In this document: in pieces, positions 23,986 to 36,333 of the stretch
Position numbering within the stretch: position 1 is the first letter of the stretch
How the letters are laid out: every line of letters begins with the position of its first letter
Origin: Blasia pusilla
Taxonomy: Eukaryota; Marchantiophyta; Marchantiopsida; Blasiales
Assembly: GCA_050084515.1 (NCBI GenBank)
Contig: CM114274.1
Coordinates: forward strand, 19,902,001 to 19,966,000
DNA length: 64,000 nucleotides
Direction: 5' to 3'
Translations under genes and position numbers: made by a program
Notes under the pieces: model-generated
Databases searched by the model: none
The model's input: the letters and a program-made list of their open reading frames with translations, nothing else
What the model was told of the DNA's origin: nothing

Positions 23986-26900
23986 TCAACGTGCAATACG
24001 ATTGATTGCATGAAATAAATCTGACAAGAACACGAGTGGTTGCTCAGACGTGAATGGACGACGAGACGAGCGACCTCCCACCACCTCCGCACGACGTATT
24101 AATGCCAAGGCTTGTGCACGTTGTAAGGCCATTGAGATGCATTGCCTAAAATAAGTAGTAACAACCGAGAGAGAAGGACTACGGGAATGGGCAAGGTGAT
24201 GATTCTCGAGGGAGTGGTGAGCACATGTTTTCAGGAAAGTATCGAAAGACACATGTAAATGACCGAATACTTCTACTGCAAACGGAATAAATCCGTCAGT
24301 CGCATGTCTCATAGCATAACTTAACTCCTTGATTCTTGCTGGAGCTTCGGCCGCCAAACCTTTGGTAGGTGCAGCTCTACACACCAAGTCAGAACGTGTT
24401 GGATCAGCAACTACCACATCACCTAGTGTCCGGAATCCACCTCGAGAGATAACAAGATCCAATCTCCGACGAGAGGTTGCTTGTGTGGTTGAAGGTAGGA
24501 CATGGAGTTGCTCTTGTCCAATGGTGTATTCTGCCGTACGAGCCACTGATGCTACCGCCTCTCTAATGACATCATGTGTGGCCGTTCGTTCTCCACCATG
24601 TGCACATCGGAGAATATGGATACCCTTTGCATCAATGGGATCCCGACATACACAATTCGGCACAGCTAAGAGGGAAGGATGGGGAAGTCCAAGACGTAAA
24701 CGCAAAGCTGTCGAGAATATACTTTGAGGAAGACGAAATGGAAGAATAAGAGGATTTGCAGTAAGCCACGCCCCGCCCGGGTACCCGCACTTGAACGTAG
24801 ATGAGCTCGATTGGCGTCGGAGGATGCCTCTGAGAGAATGCTGGAAAAGTTGATTTGATGCAGATTCTCGGAGATATACTCTTGAAGTCGATCAAGCCCT
24901 TCTGTAATTAGTTCACTGAAAGGGGGTAGAATTGCTTGTGTAGCAAGAGAAGGAAGAGCTCGTGCACATCTCAGTTGTTGTTGAAATAATAAGTCCTCCT
25001 CCTCGACATGGGCGATATGATCCATCAAGATAGGTGTATCTCCTTGGAAAAACCTTGAAGCCATAATCGGTGCTACCAACGCCCAACTCCCCAAAAAGGC
25101 TGCAGGAGCATATGTGACTGTGGAGGATAGTCCCACCCCTCCAAAAGAAATAGGCAAGATAGCTTGTCGTGAAGCAAAGACACCATCCTCTCCCTCAAAG
25201 GTATTCGGGCCAAGAAGTTGACCAAAAGCTGCCAAGATAGAAGCATCAAAAGAGGCCAGCCGATGTAAGAAGCTTGAAGTGGGAGGACAAGTGCAAAGAA
25301 GGTAGGAAGGACGTTGAAGAAAACATTGGGATAGAATCCCATAAGCCACTTAGGGATCCCCAAGATGAGGTAATAAATGAAGCCATTCCACGTCTTTCAA
25401 AAGGGCCTCATCCAAGAACTTTGAGACATAGTCGATGAAGCCAATTGGGACCCCAAGAATTCTAATCCCTTCAATGTAAATGGGAAAATCATGAGTAGTT
25501 GGGGTGAATGTTGAGGGAAGGCATGAAGGAGACCATACTCCACATTTACTAGGTTGGACTTTAAGGTTTAAGAAAGAGAGTTGCTCCACAAAATGGGTAT
25601 AAGCAGGAACCACTTCAGAAGGAGGACCTAAAATGTGAGTGTCATCAGCAATAGAAGGGAAAAGACAAGATGGAAATGCTTGCGCTGATGCTCAAAGGGC
25701 ACGAAAATGGGCAATGGCAAAGAGTGGGCCCTCCATGGGATCACCTTGACATGTGCCACAAGCCGATTGTAGAATACTATATTCCCCAGAAGTAGCATGA
25801 TGGGAATAGATAATGGGCATATCATAGGCATAGAAGGAGCGAAAAAATGGAATGAGGCTCGCGAGTTGTCCTCTTGCACAACGTAATTCCTCAAAGATGG
25901 CCGCACGAGAAACTGAATTGAATGCGTTAGCCACATCGACTTGAATTGCTACCCAATATGGATGAATATCAAGAGTGGAGCGAATCCCATGCACCACAGC
26001 CTCACAACCTCCAAGAGTTGCCACTCCAAATTGATGAGGAAATAAGTGGGCACTTAAGTGAGGACGAAATTGCAAGCATAGGGATCGACTGACCAAGCGG
26101 TATAAAACCTCTCCAATAGCCAAAGGGTGCACACCTGAAGGGGGCTTATCCATAGCCAACAAACGACAAGCCCCTAAGAGCCTAGAGATAGAGAATGGGA
26201 GACGACCTGCCGCCATATGTGCACACACCTTATATAGAGAGACAAAGCCACTTGCTGAATCTGCTGGGATAAAGCAATCGCGGAGATGCTAAAAAACCAT
26301 CCCTGATAGCCCGCTTGCTGATAAGCGAGGAGTATGCAGAAAAGCCCTTGTGAAAACCTCCAAGTCAAGCTCCAAGTCAAGGTCTGTTGTATAGTCTTTC
26401 ACAAAAGATGGAGCATCGCCACTTGAAGGAGGATGAAGAGCTTCTAAGAGAGCCACTGTTTCCGCACTTGGAACCACCGGAGAAAGAGGACCCAATGCTC
26501 GAGCTGCACGTGAAAACTCACCACCCTGCCCCAATAGTAGACTTCGTCGAAGGCGTTTTTGTATTGAAGGCCTCCCATGATTGGCATGTTGAGTGGGATG
26601 AGCCGCAGCTAAGGCCTCAGCTCGAAGTACATGCTCATTATGAAGATTCTCCCAATCCCCTGACATAAAGCGTTGAATACGTGTGGAGGTTTCACGATGA
26701 ACCGCTGCACCCCCCCTTGGAGGGAGGACTAAAACCCATTTTGGGAAGAGTAATAGGAGATACCATGCATTTATATCTTTGGGGTCACGCGCTAACCTTT
26801 CTAATGGGAATAGCAAAGCTTGTTGGGTGATAGGGCAAAGAGCAATAGGAATACGAGTGTAGAGTCTAGGAAGAGGAAGACCTGGATGGAAAGAGCGAAG

Positions 26901-27523
26901 GAGATCAATTTGGCTTAACCAGGTCCAAGCAGTTGTTGTGGGGAGTGTAGTAGGAGTTGGTATCGGGTTAGGGATTGAAGGCCCATGCATGGATCGACAA
27001 TACCGATGGTGTCTTTTGACCCCATTAGGAACAAATTCCTTACCACAAGATATGCAACTAACCTTTGGTACAAATGGAGAAGAAGAAGGGTTACAAGGAG
27101 AGGAGGTGGGAGGTGCAAGAGGTGGTGATGGCCAACGATGAGGGGGTAAATAGGTTGGGGAAGGAGGAGGAGGAAGAGGGGAGATTTGGGTAGAATATAT
27201 GGGAGTTGGAAGCAAGGGCATCGATGAGATATGTGGGGATGGCAAAGTAGAAGGATTCGGTAATAATGGATCAGGATTAGGCTCAATAGGACAAGGCGAG
27301 AAGGAAGAAGAGGAGAATCCAGAAGAAATATAGCGAGTGTAATGGGTGTATTAGCATCTGGAGGAAAATGGCGAGATCGACAATGAGGAGGTGAACCAGG
27401 GGGAGATGTTCCGGCTGTAGGAGGGCGTGTAAAACCAGATAAGCGAGTAGATGAAGAATCCAACTCCATCTCTGATGACATAGAAGTAAAGGTAGGCAAG
27501 TCTCCGAAGACAAGAAAAGACAT
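23986..27523 (-). pseudogene. R2-like LINE: zinc finger, RT, restriction-like endonuclease
   Basis: Several minus-strand frames join into one broken polyprotein. The N-terminus is Pro/Ser-rich and carries a Cys/His finger (CISCGKEF, then KRHHRYC; 26,997-27,056). Reverse transcriptase follows (KPPSGVHPLAIGEVLYRL, VDVANAFNSVSR with the motif A Asp, CQGDP, and SIADDTHILG at about 25,640-25,655 with the catalytic Asp pair). A thumb-like region contains ILGVPIGF and FGGVGL. The C-terminus (23,986-24,705) has a CCHC knuckle (CVC, then GIHILRCAHGGER, HD) and a restriction-like endonuclease: RRRLDLV, DVVVADPTRSDLV and a following Lys in RIKELSY. This PD-(D/E)xK-type nuclease marks the early-branching, often site-specific LINEs (R2/R4/NeSL-like) and nicks the target for primed reverse transcription. 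At least four frame breaks make it a fossil. The last codons end HAINRIAR at TGA 23,986. Confidence 0.85.
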
Positions 27524-28403
27524 ACGAAACGTGGTTTGGAGAAAGCATCATGATAATGAACAAAGCAAAAGTAGTGGAGAGATGAAGATTAGGCAATAAC
27601 GAATTTATGATTGAAAGTTATTATAAGAAACATATAAAAAGTAATTGAAAAGGAAAAGTGATGGATATGGTATTGGAAGAGGTGGCTCAAGAATATGAAT
27701 TTACAATGTCCTAAACGTATGTAGGGGCAAAACAATGAGGTAAGGAGTTGAAAGAGCAAGGAAGACTTTTGGGAGGAATTAACCTAAAACAAACCCGTAC
27801 ACAAAAATATGCGCCTAAAAAGAAGGAAGAAAAACTAGAAAACCTACTTACATCAAAAGAACGAGCTCGTCAAGATGATTGAAACACGCCCAAACACGCC
27901 CAAAACCGACATTCGAGAAGAAAGTTATGAAAGAAAAAGAAACACCGAAAAAGAGGATATGGGGAGTAAGTGAGCCACCCACCAATGACCGCTATGAGGG
28001 AATGAGTTTGTAATGTTGGGCCCATCATGTATCAAAAGATCAAGAAAAGCAAGAGGAATCCCTTAAACCGATGGTAACCCGGTATCACTCTATAAGGAAA
28101 GCACTATGTTTGAAATTGCGTATAGGAATCTATGAGCACATTTAGGAGAGAAGGAGGTCCAAAGATCCCAAGAACTTTGGAAATCTCAATCTTAAGTGGA
28201 AAAAAGAAGAACCCAAAGTTTAAGCTTGAGAAGATGAACACATTGGGCCTTAAATTGAAAAGATTGGATCACCATGGAAATAGTTACAAACAAAATTCTA
28301 AACGTCCGCCATAATCCTCCTCCAAAGTCCTCCATAGTCCTCCAAAGAATGCAGAAAGATAATGGCAATTAGCCAATGTAATCATCGATTCAACGAGTTA
28401 CAT
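27524..28403. other. 5' flank of the R2-like LINE, no gene
   Basis: Purine-rich plus-strand sequence without long open frames. It may hold the 5' untranslated part of the minus-strand LINE. The small frame at 28,132-28,314 is Lys-rich, unconserved in look and probably not a gene. Confidence 0.45.
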
Positions 28404-28524
28404 GATTGGAAATCTAAAACAAATCTGACAAGAATACAACTGGTTGGTCAGACGTGAATGGACGACGAGGCGAGCGATCCCCCACCACCTCCGCACGACG
28501 TATCAATGCCAAGGCCTCTTCTAA
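28404..28524 (-). mobile_element. second 3'-end fragment of the R2-like LINE
   Basis: On the minus strand this reads EALALIRRAEVVG, RRPFTSDQPVVFLSDLF and then a stop. It matches the last 40 or so codons of the LINE ending at 23,986 (ALALIRRAEVVG, RRPFTSEQPLVFLSDLF). DNA identity is also plain around 24,017-24,112. It is a 5'-truncated copy in the same orientation, about 0.9 kb upstream of the main copy's start. 5' truncation is typical of target-primed reverse transcription. Confidence 0.85.
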
Positions 28525-28739
28525 ATTTGGACGGGAAGATCTGGGCTTCAAATCTATATGGTTACGACTCCGTTTTAAAGAGTTCCCCGTTTCTTATTTA
28601 TTGTGAGTTCACATTTGCGGATGTATATTATTAGTGGAAAGCGCTTTTTAATTTTGCAAGTCCCTTTGAAAATCCTTGGTATCGCACTATGTTAACACTA
28701 GTTTTGATTATTTTTGGCTTAAATGTTTGGACAATTTTA

Positions 28740-28908
28740 CTAGTGGAAAGTCCGAGCCATGCACAGGAGTGAAGGGATTGTTCATGTTGTGCACAAAATC
28801 TTTTTCTTGCTGCATGTAGAGAGGGAAACATTCTTTCGCTGTCCGGTTGTCACATGTCAAGCAAAGGGGTGTTTGCGAATCAAGAAAGCACTCTAATAAT
28901 AATATAGA
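28740..28908 (-). mobile_element. non-autonomous Helitron, 169 bp
   Basis: On the minus strand it begins TCTATATTATTATTAGAGTG and ends CTTTCCACTAG before a T. This fits Helitron termini (5' TC, 3' CTRR, insertion before T). Internal blocks CTTTCTTGATT and GCAAACACC, CATGTGACAAC, and GCAAGAAA match the elements at 61,507-61,720 and 61,740-61,951. No coding capacity. Confidence 0.75.
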
Positions 28909-31147
28909 AGATAAGACCCTCTAGGTTCTCTCAAGTAAATGTATTTTTATTCAAAAAATGAAAATTTTTACCTCATCTTATCTTGGAAGAATTTCACCGC
29001 GGCCAATTTTTTCATGTGGACAACAACTCAGTCCATCGGAGAATAATTCTCTCTGGCGTATTCTCGGAAATCTTTTCAAATTAGACTCCTTTCCCTTTTG
29101 CTTCATATACAAAATTAATTTTCCACAGAATTAAGACCCTACTGACCTTCATTTATCTTCTAAATTTTTCTGTTAGTTGTATGATCAAATATCAAAATGA
29201 CTAGCTAATATAATTGGGATTAGATTGTAAAAATCCATCTTTTGTTCTCCATTGCCCTTCCTTCATAGTGGAATCCAATTGAATATCCATTTTACTCTAT
29301 TAACTAATTGCAACATGAACAAAAAAAAGCGTTCCGTTTCGATAGAAAATAATTTTTTTATCGAATTTCCCCATCAAGTGTAAATTAGGAACATCACAAC
29401 TATTGCTTGCTTATAGAAACTTGATTCTAGAGACTGCATTGCGGAACCATGGATAATTATCTTCTGCTATCGTAGATTGGTAATCAAATTTTCATACTAA
29501 CATGTGTAGTCTACTTCCTTGACCAAAACCTCTCTTAACCATGTCTTAAATTTTCCTCGTATATTTTGCAATCTTTTTTTTCCATTTTTTTGTTTTTTTG
29601 TAATTTTTGTATCCCCTCTCCAAGCAAAGTCACAAAGCTACAACATATCCAAGAAGTAATCACATGAACACACTACTTCGGAAGAAACTCTTATGACCAC
29701 TTCTTTGATCTTGTTGACTTTTTTTAGTTTGATGTGGCTCATTATTTTACACAATCCTTCTATTGGAATATTTGAAAATCGTATTGTAAATTTTAAAGTG
29801 GATTTATTTTATCGCTTGAGCTAAGATCTTACATTCAATAAAATTTTAGGGTCATTTTTTCATTCAACATTCATAGATAATAGATGCATAAGTTTAGAAT
29901 AGACTCTAAAACAACATTCTATGGAGTGGGATAACATAGATAACGCGTTTTCCCCAAGCGTGGAGCTTGCTATGGATGGCAAGTAACTTTCCCTTAGGGT
30001 TTTGCATCATTAAATACACTTGTAAGAACGCCCATACAAAGTACTAGCTTAAAACCCTATCCAAACCTATGTAATGCAACAACATTAGACTTAGTTATGG
30101 ATGAATATTGTAAATCCTATTAAGAATCGTAAGGCAATATTACTCTACCAATTAAATCTTCTATATATATCTTACCCTACTCATTTAGTTCAATGAGTCT
30201 AGCATGTGGATAATGTGGATTTTGATGCTTCATTTGGGATCCAGATCTCAAATGGAAATTGACAGATTGGATGGACCTCGAGAAATTTGAATAATTTAAA
30301 TGACATGAATTGGCATGAAATTTGACATAAACTTCAAACCTCATAAATATCCTCTATCAAGTGTATCAGACAAAAAATTTGGAGAGGTACTTCTAGAACA
30401 AAATCTTAGGACCTCTAAAACACTTTTCATATACTACTCCCGTATACGAAAAGTGTTTTCCCATAGACTTACGCCTACTCTATGTTTATCAGTCTACACG
30501 CATCAATTCCAATTTCACTTAACAACTTAAATGGTAGATATATTCAAACAATGTAAGCGTGTAGGATAGATCTATGATAGGGCACATAGGTTTTGCATTT
30601 GAAATACAATTGCATCTTATGTGGTTCTTCTAAGAAATAATCCAATATCCTAGACATTTATTTTAGATTAGCAAGGTCTTTCTATTGTTGTGTTTAAATG
30701 TGGAAGTTATCATGATTTTACTTCTAACCAAATTTTTAAAATTTATCAATAAATTTTAATTAATTAAAATTTGATGATTTTGATCAAACTGATGAAAGTG
30801 AATGCATTTGTGATCCTTGTAGAAGGAATGATACATATGAAAAAAATCCCCCCATTGGGATGGCTCTTGCGTCTATTGATTATGACTAGAAATGATGAAT
30901 TTGATATTGAAGATACTATGAGGTATTAATATTTTTTATTACTCTTTATGTCATAATTTACCTTCTTTACTATTTTTATTAACTTTGATACATTTAAAAT
31001 CTTGGTTCTTTTCCATTTCGGGGATAATTACATCTAATATGCTTCCTCCTTCCACAACTATTATGCCATTTCCAATGTAATGTTCTTAACTACTATTATT
31101 ATCTTTACTTATTTCCTATTTTTTAATAATTTGATATTTATTTTTAG
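28909..31147. other. AT-rich spacer, no gene
   Basis: No supported coding sequence. The last few hundred bases may belong to the 5' part of the Helitron that follows (a Cys-rich phrase CECICDPCRRND occurs near 30,800-30,830), but no Helitron 5' TC boundary could be fixed. A hairpin at 30,417-30,459 is listed separately. Confidence 0.5.
30417..30459. repeat. near-perfect inverted repeat
   Basis: AAAACACTTTTC (30,417-30,428) pairs with GAAAAGTGTTTT (30,448-30,459). After one mismatch, five more inner pairs form, leaving the loop TACTCCC. No coding frame or element boundary explains it. Confidence 0.8.
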
Positions 31148-33176
31148 ATGATAGTGATTATATTTTATAATTTAATGTCTCGCAAACTTCCACTTCCATC
31201 TAATCCTCAACGGCTACATAACATGCTTCGAGTTGCACGAGTGCTAGGCCAAAGAGGTAGACGTGGTGATCTACTTGACCTACTTGATGAGGCGTATATT
31301 GGAGGTTCTTTGACAAGGATGAATATGAGGGCCCAAATTCCATTGGAATATATCATGCTCCCAATGAGGAAGTTCTTGCTCCTCAGCTACTGTAGAATTG
31401 ATGATTTTAATATTAACGGTAATATCAGGTATAATTTTTTATCATTTTATTATTATTTTTGAAACTTAAGTATATATATATAAATAATTTTGGTTTTTTT
31501 TCAAGCCAAGAATAAGGGCATTTGAGATGGTCGCTCCAAAGAGGATTCTTATTACGCTTTCTCTAATGTATAGCTCTTTTCTATAGCCTTTCTATTCTAT
31601 TCGTACCATTTTCTTATTTATTTATACCATTAAAATTTTTATTGACCTTAATTATATGGTTTCGGAGATTGTTGTAATCTTGCCTGGAGGCAGAATAGAG
31701 CCAGAGAAGGAGGTGATATTATTGTGCCTTTACAAGGAGGAGGGATTCGTCATATGTTTGACCTGAACGAGGCATATATTCCATTGCACTTTGTATTGAC
31801 TTTTTTGAATAGTGCAGTTGGTTAGCATCCTCACATACCTATATGAGTGGGTGATCTTAGGAGAAATGCGATGAGAATAGTGCATGTCATGATGGAGGAG
31901 GATGGAGGTGAGGATGTTGACCATAATGTACTAGAGAGAAATCAAGAACAACAACTTCAAGGTGGAGACATGACTAATGAAGCAAGTTCAAAAACTATCA
32001 CTGCTCTACATTTTGCTTTATTTCGACCTCAAGTACGAGCTAATGTCAAAGATCATAACAAGTTGTTGAGGTTTGGTCGTCTTAGTCAAGAATATATGGT
32101 AGATATGTTTTCAAGTATTGAGACACAACGATTAACTTGGATACGGCTACATCAAAAGGAGATGAGAGCTGATTTATATCAAGGTGTGAGAGATGCTATG
32201 ATTGGGCATGATAATGATGGTCATGGCATCTGGAGACGAGTCATTTTACCTTTCAATTTTATCAGAGGACCTCGTCACATGTATCAATTGTATCATGATG
32301 CTATGGAAATTGTTAGAAATTTTGAGAAGACTAATTACTTTCTAACTATGACTTGCAACCCTAAGTGGTCAGAGATTACTTCTCCTCTACTTCCTAGTCA
32401 AAGAACCTAAAATCGTCTTGATTTGGTTGTATGTGTTTTCCAAAAAAAGAAGAAAGAGTTATTGAGGCTTATAGTGGATAGGCATATTTTGGGGCAAGTT
32501 GTTAGATCTCGTGTTGGTTGTATTCATGTAGTGAAATTCCAAAAGAGGGATCTACCACATGTGCATATTTTGATTATTCTTGCCTAAGAGGATAAGCCAA
32601 GGACAACTTCTGATTTTGATGATTTTATATCCGATGAGATTCCTCATTCGCCTACTCGTTCGTCCAAAACTTTATTCGACTGTGAGAAACTGTATGATAC
32701 GTGGACCATGTGGAGTACTTCATCCAAGTGCATTGTGTACAGTCAAAACAACAAAAATCTATTCAAAGGGCTACCCAATGCGTTTTATATTCATGACAAT
32801 AGAGAATGAGGATGGTTATCCTATTTATAAGCGGCAATGTTCTTGACCTTTGTTTGATTTTTTCCATCGTTCTATTTTTCCAAGTTTTCTTTAAGTATTA
32901 ATATACTTGTATACTTGTGTTAATGCAGACGTGATAATGGTAGGTCGATTAATAAGTCAAATCATGACTGTGACAATCGTTTGGCGGTTCCCTATAATCC
33001 GATGTTATGTACCTTATTTGATTGTCATATCAATATGGAGATAACAAATCGCATATCAATAGTGAAGTACTTTCATAAGTATGTATACAAAGGATTTGAT
33101 GCATATCCTATACCTTGCCCAAAAGGATGAAAACAAAATCTATTATTGATGAAACATCATTATACCTTGATGTGAG
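31148..33176 (+). pseudogene. Helitron replicase (HUH endonuclease) region, copy 1
   Basis: Read through stops and short introns, the order matches plant Helitron RepHel proteins. It runs LQGGGIRHMFDLNEAYIPLH (about 31,730), LRFGRLSQEYMVDMFSSIE and RADLYQGVRDAM. GRRVILP-like WRRVILPFNFIRGPRHMYQL and FLTMTCNPKWSEI follow (frame 31,847-32,410). The rolling-circle nuclease motif is KRDLPHVHILIIL (His-Val-His at 32,558-32,566). Further on VKYFHKYVYKG retains both tyrosines of the Y-x3-Y pair (about 33,070-33,100). The protein nicks and joins single strands during rolling-circle transposition. Stops occur at about 32,408 and 32,584 and elsewhere. An intron-like gap lies at 32,834-32,928. Dead copy. 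Confidence 0.85.
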
Positions 33177-33268
33177 GTATGTTGGATTTCTATTTTTACT
33201 ATATTATTTTTCAATTCTTTTAAAATATTATAAGATTTCATTTTGATTATACTTTCTTTTTAGTCTAT

Positions 33269-36130
33269 GGAGGTATGTTTCATCTTCCAAAGCATGTTGG
33301 AGAATTTTCAAGTTCAGTCTATATACTGAGCAATCAAGTGTTGTAAGATTAATTGTTCATCTGCTAGATAGCTAGATGGTATATTTTCATGATCGAGATT
33401 TATTAGATAATATTCTTGAGCCGAGTAAGGAGACCACTCTCACGCAATGGTTTGCAACTAATATTTCCAATTCTATAGCTCGACAATACCTTTGTTTGGA
33501 ATTCCCTTCTTATTTCTCTTGGAATAAGAAGAAATAGCTTCGACGTACACGTGGAAGAAAAGGATGTGGACACCCCATTGGAAGTTTGTATATGACTAAT
33601 CTAGGTGAACTTTCTCTTATATGTGTAAATCTTATTTGTATAGAAGTGTTTTAGTAAATTTCATAAAATGATTTGTATTTTTTTATATTTTGTTGCTTTT
33701 AAAACTATGTATGTGAAGGCAACGTCATTGGTTACGATTACTTCTCCATCATGCAAGAGGAGACCAATCATCTGAAGATTTGAGAACGATTTATGGTGTC
33801 TTTTATCCTAATTTTAAGGAAACAAATATTCATATGGGACTATCAGAAGACGACACGGAGGTCCTTTATTGTTTAAAGATGCGGTTGAAATTTGTACCGG
33901 GTACTCCTTGCATCTACTATTTGCTATAATTCTCTTACAGAACATGCCATTTGTACCTGATGTGTTGTGGGAACGTTCTTAGTTCCATGAACATAAGACC
34001 TTTTACATCAAAGGCGTGAGGTAATATGCATGCCTTATTTTAAAATATTATTATAAAATGTTTTTTTTGTTTTTTAAAATTTTCTATAAAAAATATTTTG
34101 GTCATTTTTTACAAAGAATTAGGATGTCCGATCTTGCCTTGGACATTGAAACCTTGCTTTATAGAGGTCCATTACCATCTTCAAGATCATGGTAAAAATA
34201 TGGCAAATTTTCCCAACATGCCTCAACTTGACTTTTTGGCTCGGGATTTATCAATCTCGTAGAGGAAGAAGAGATTTGCTACAATCGCGATATGCAGGAT
34301 ATTGTCCATCTTCTTTTTGAGGAGGTGCTATATAATGCACCACCTTCTATAAGAACATATATGTTTCATTTATGTTATATAATTATTGAATTATTTTTAT
34401 CTAAGTTTTTTTTAAATATCTTATTGCTAATTATGGTTTTCTTAGGCAAAGTTAATCTTCATTGATGGTCCTGGTGTAACGAGAAAAAATATTTTGTATA
34501 CAATCTTAAACTTGCTAGGGTGTGAATCAAGGATCATACAACTCTTGCAATTGCATCTTCATGGATCGTTGCTTTCTTATTGGATGGAGGGCGCACAACA
34601 CATTCTCAATTCAAGATTCCAATTCAGATACATGAATCATCTACTTGCAAATAAGTTTATGTTAAAGACTTTGCTAGCATTTCACCCTCCCTTAATATTA
34701 GGTTTTCATTATTCTGTTTTTACTCATGTACATTATGAAGCGATGTTTTCTTACTTTTTTTGGTTGTGTATATTCTAGCCTATCAGTTAATAGTGATTTA
34801 GCACGCCTTATTCAAAATGAAAAAATGACCGTATGGGACGAAGTGCGTGTGACCCACCGTCATGCTTTTGAGGATGTTAATTGAACTTTCCAAGATATCA
34901 TGGGTTTGGTGGATCCTCGATTGCGAGAATTGCCATTTGGTGGTATTTTTGACAAAATTTTCCTATAGTTCATCATAGTGACGGTCCCGTTGCTGCGTGT
35001 GCAACTCTTAAGAGATCTCTTATGTGGTCTCATGTGAGAGTATGCAACTTACCACCAACATAAGAGTGAACTCTTTACAAGATAGTTAACTTTGACAATC
35101 GTTCTATTTTGCTTCTCTTATTATATATTTCTTATTCAAAATCACAAATAATTTGTTACATACATTTTTTTAGGACAAGGAAAATATGAGCAAGAAGCAT
35201 TTGCAAACTTGTTATTGAAGGTTGGCGAGGGTTTCATACCATTGCATTATAATCTTGGAGATGATTTTATACGAATTCTTGATACACAAGTGGATTGTTA
35301 AGAGCACAAGACTTAATGATCTCATAGACATTGTCTATGAACCTAATATTGACAAGTGGAATGATATTTACTTCTTGAGGGGTATATCTATTCTTTCATC
35401 AAAGAATACAACGGTGGATTTTATAAATGCTGAAATCATGTCGCTATTTCTTGGAGAGGTAATTTTATGAAGTGATAAAATATCATAAATTTATTCAATA
35501 CAATGAGTTTTTTTGTGGTATTATTAATTGTGAGTTGTGCTCTTGATTCTAATGATTGTTCCTTTTTTTTTTTTTTCTGGAGCACACTTTTTAAGTGCAG
35601 ATTCGGTTTCTAATGATGGAATGAGGCTTGTATACCCAACATAATTCCTCAATATATGTTTGCCATTAGGATTGCCACCACATTCTTTAATTTTGAAGAT
35701 TGGAGCTCCGATCATGCTATCACGAAATATGAATGGAGCAAAGGGACAAGCAAACGGAAGTTACAGAGAGTCGCTTGATCATTGTTGGATTCGGTCGACA
35801 TGTTATAGATGGAGTAATTATGATTGGAAGAAATGTTGGAGATCGAGTGTTTATTCCATGTATTCCATTCCGTTCATTGTATCTGATTCGGGTTTACTTT
35901 TTGATTTCCAACGATTTCAATTTCTTATTCCCCCAGCCTTCTCAACGTAAAACATTAGATAGAGTTGGAATTTACTTGCCAAATCTTGTATTTTTTCATG
36001 GAAAATTAGATGTTACTTTATCTAGAGTGGGTTTTGACAAATCAATACATATGATGATTGATAATCAATATCCAACAAAAAAAATTATAACTTATAATTC
36101 CATAAAGTTGTATATCAAGAGGTGCAATAT
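33269..36130 (+). pseudogene. Helitron Pif1-type helicase region, copy 1
   Basis: After an intron-like gap (33,177-33,268) the frame continues RYVSSSKACWRIFKF. The helicase starts near 34,445 with a degraded Walker A (FIDGPGVTRKN, where GPGGTGKT is expected). It continues through VWDEVRVTHRHAFEDVN, MGLVDPRLRELPFGG, DIVYEP and GISILSSKNTTVDFINAEIM. It finishes with LPPHSLILKIGAPIMLSRNM, RLIIVGFGRHVIDGVIMIG and TLDRVGIYLPNLVFFHGKLD, LSRVGFDKSIHMMI. This is the C-terminal SF1 helicase of RepHel, which unwinds the element during transposition. Three Walker A residues are changed and many stops are present, so it is inactive. AT-rich gaps between conserved blocks behave like short introns. Confidence 0.85.
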
Positions 36131-36319
36131 TGAAATTTTTTTATATCATTCTCTTTGTTCTTATTATTTTCTGATCATTATTATAAGAAGAATTCACTTA
36201 AATATTACATGGGGTTGCGAATAAATCTGATTTCGGAGAAAGGAAATGTTTTAATCACGGTAAACTTAGCGTTATGTTTTATTTTTGTTTCTCGAACATG
36301 CAAATTAAATTTTGGCACA

Positions 36320-36333
36320 TGCATTCTTACTGG
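36320..36333 (+). mobile_element. possible Helitron 3' terminus, copy 1
   Basis: GCACATGCATTCTTACTGG followed by T resembles the terminus GCACGGGCACCTTACTGG-T at 61,720. CTGG fits the CTRR rule, and the position is about 200 bp after the helicase frame ends. The upstream hairpin is weak, so the boundary is tentative. Confidence 0.35.
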
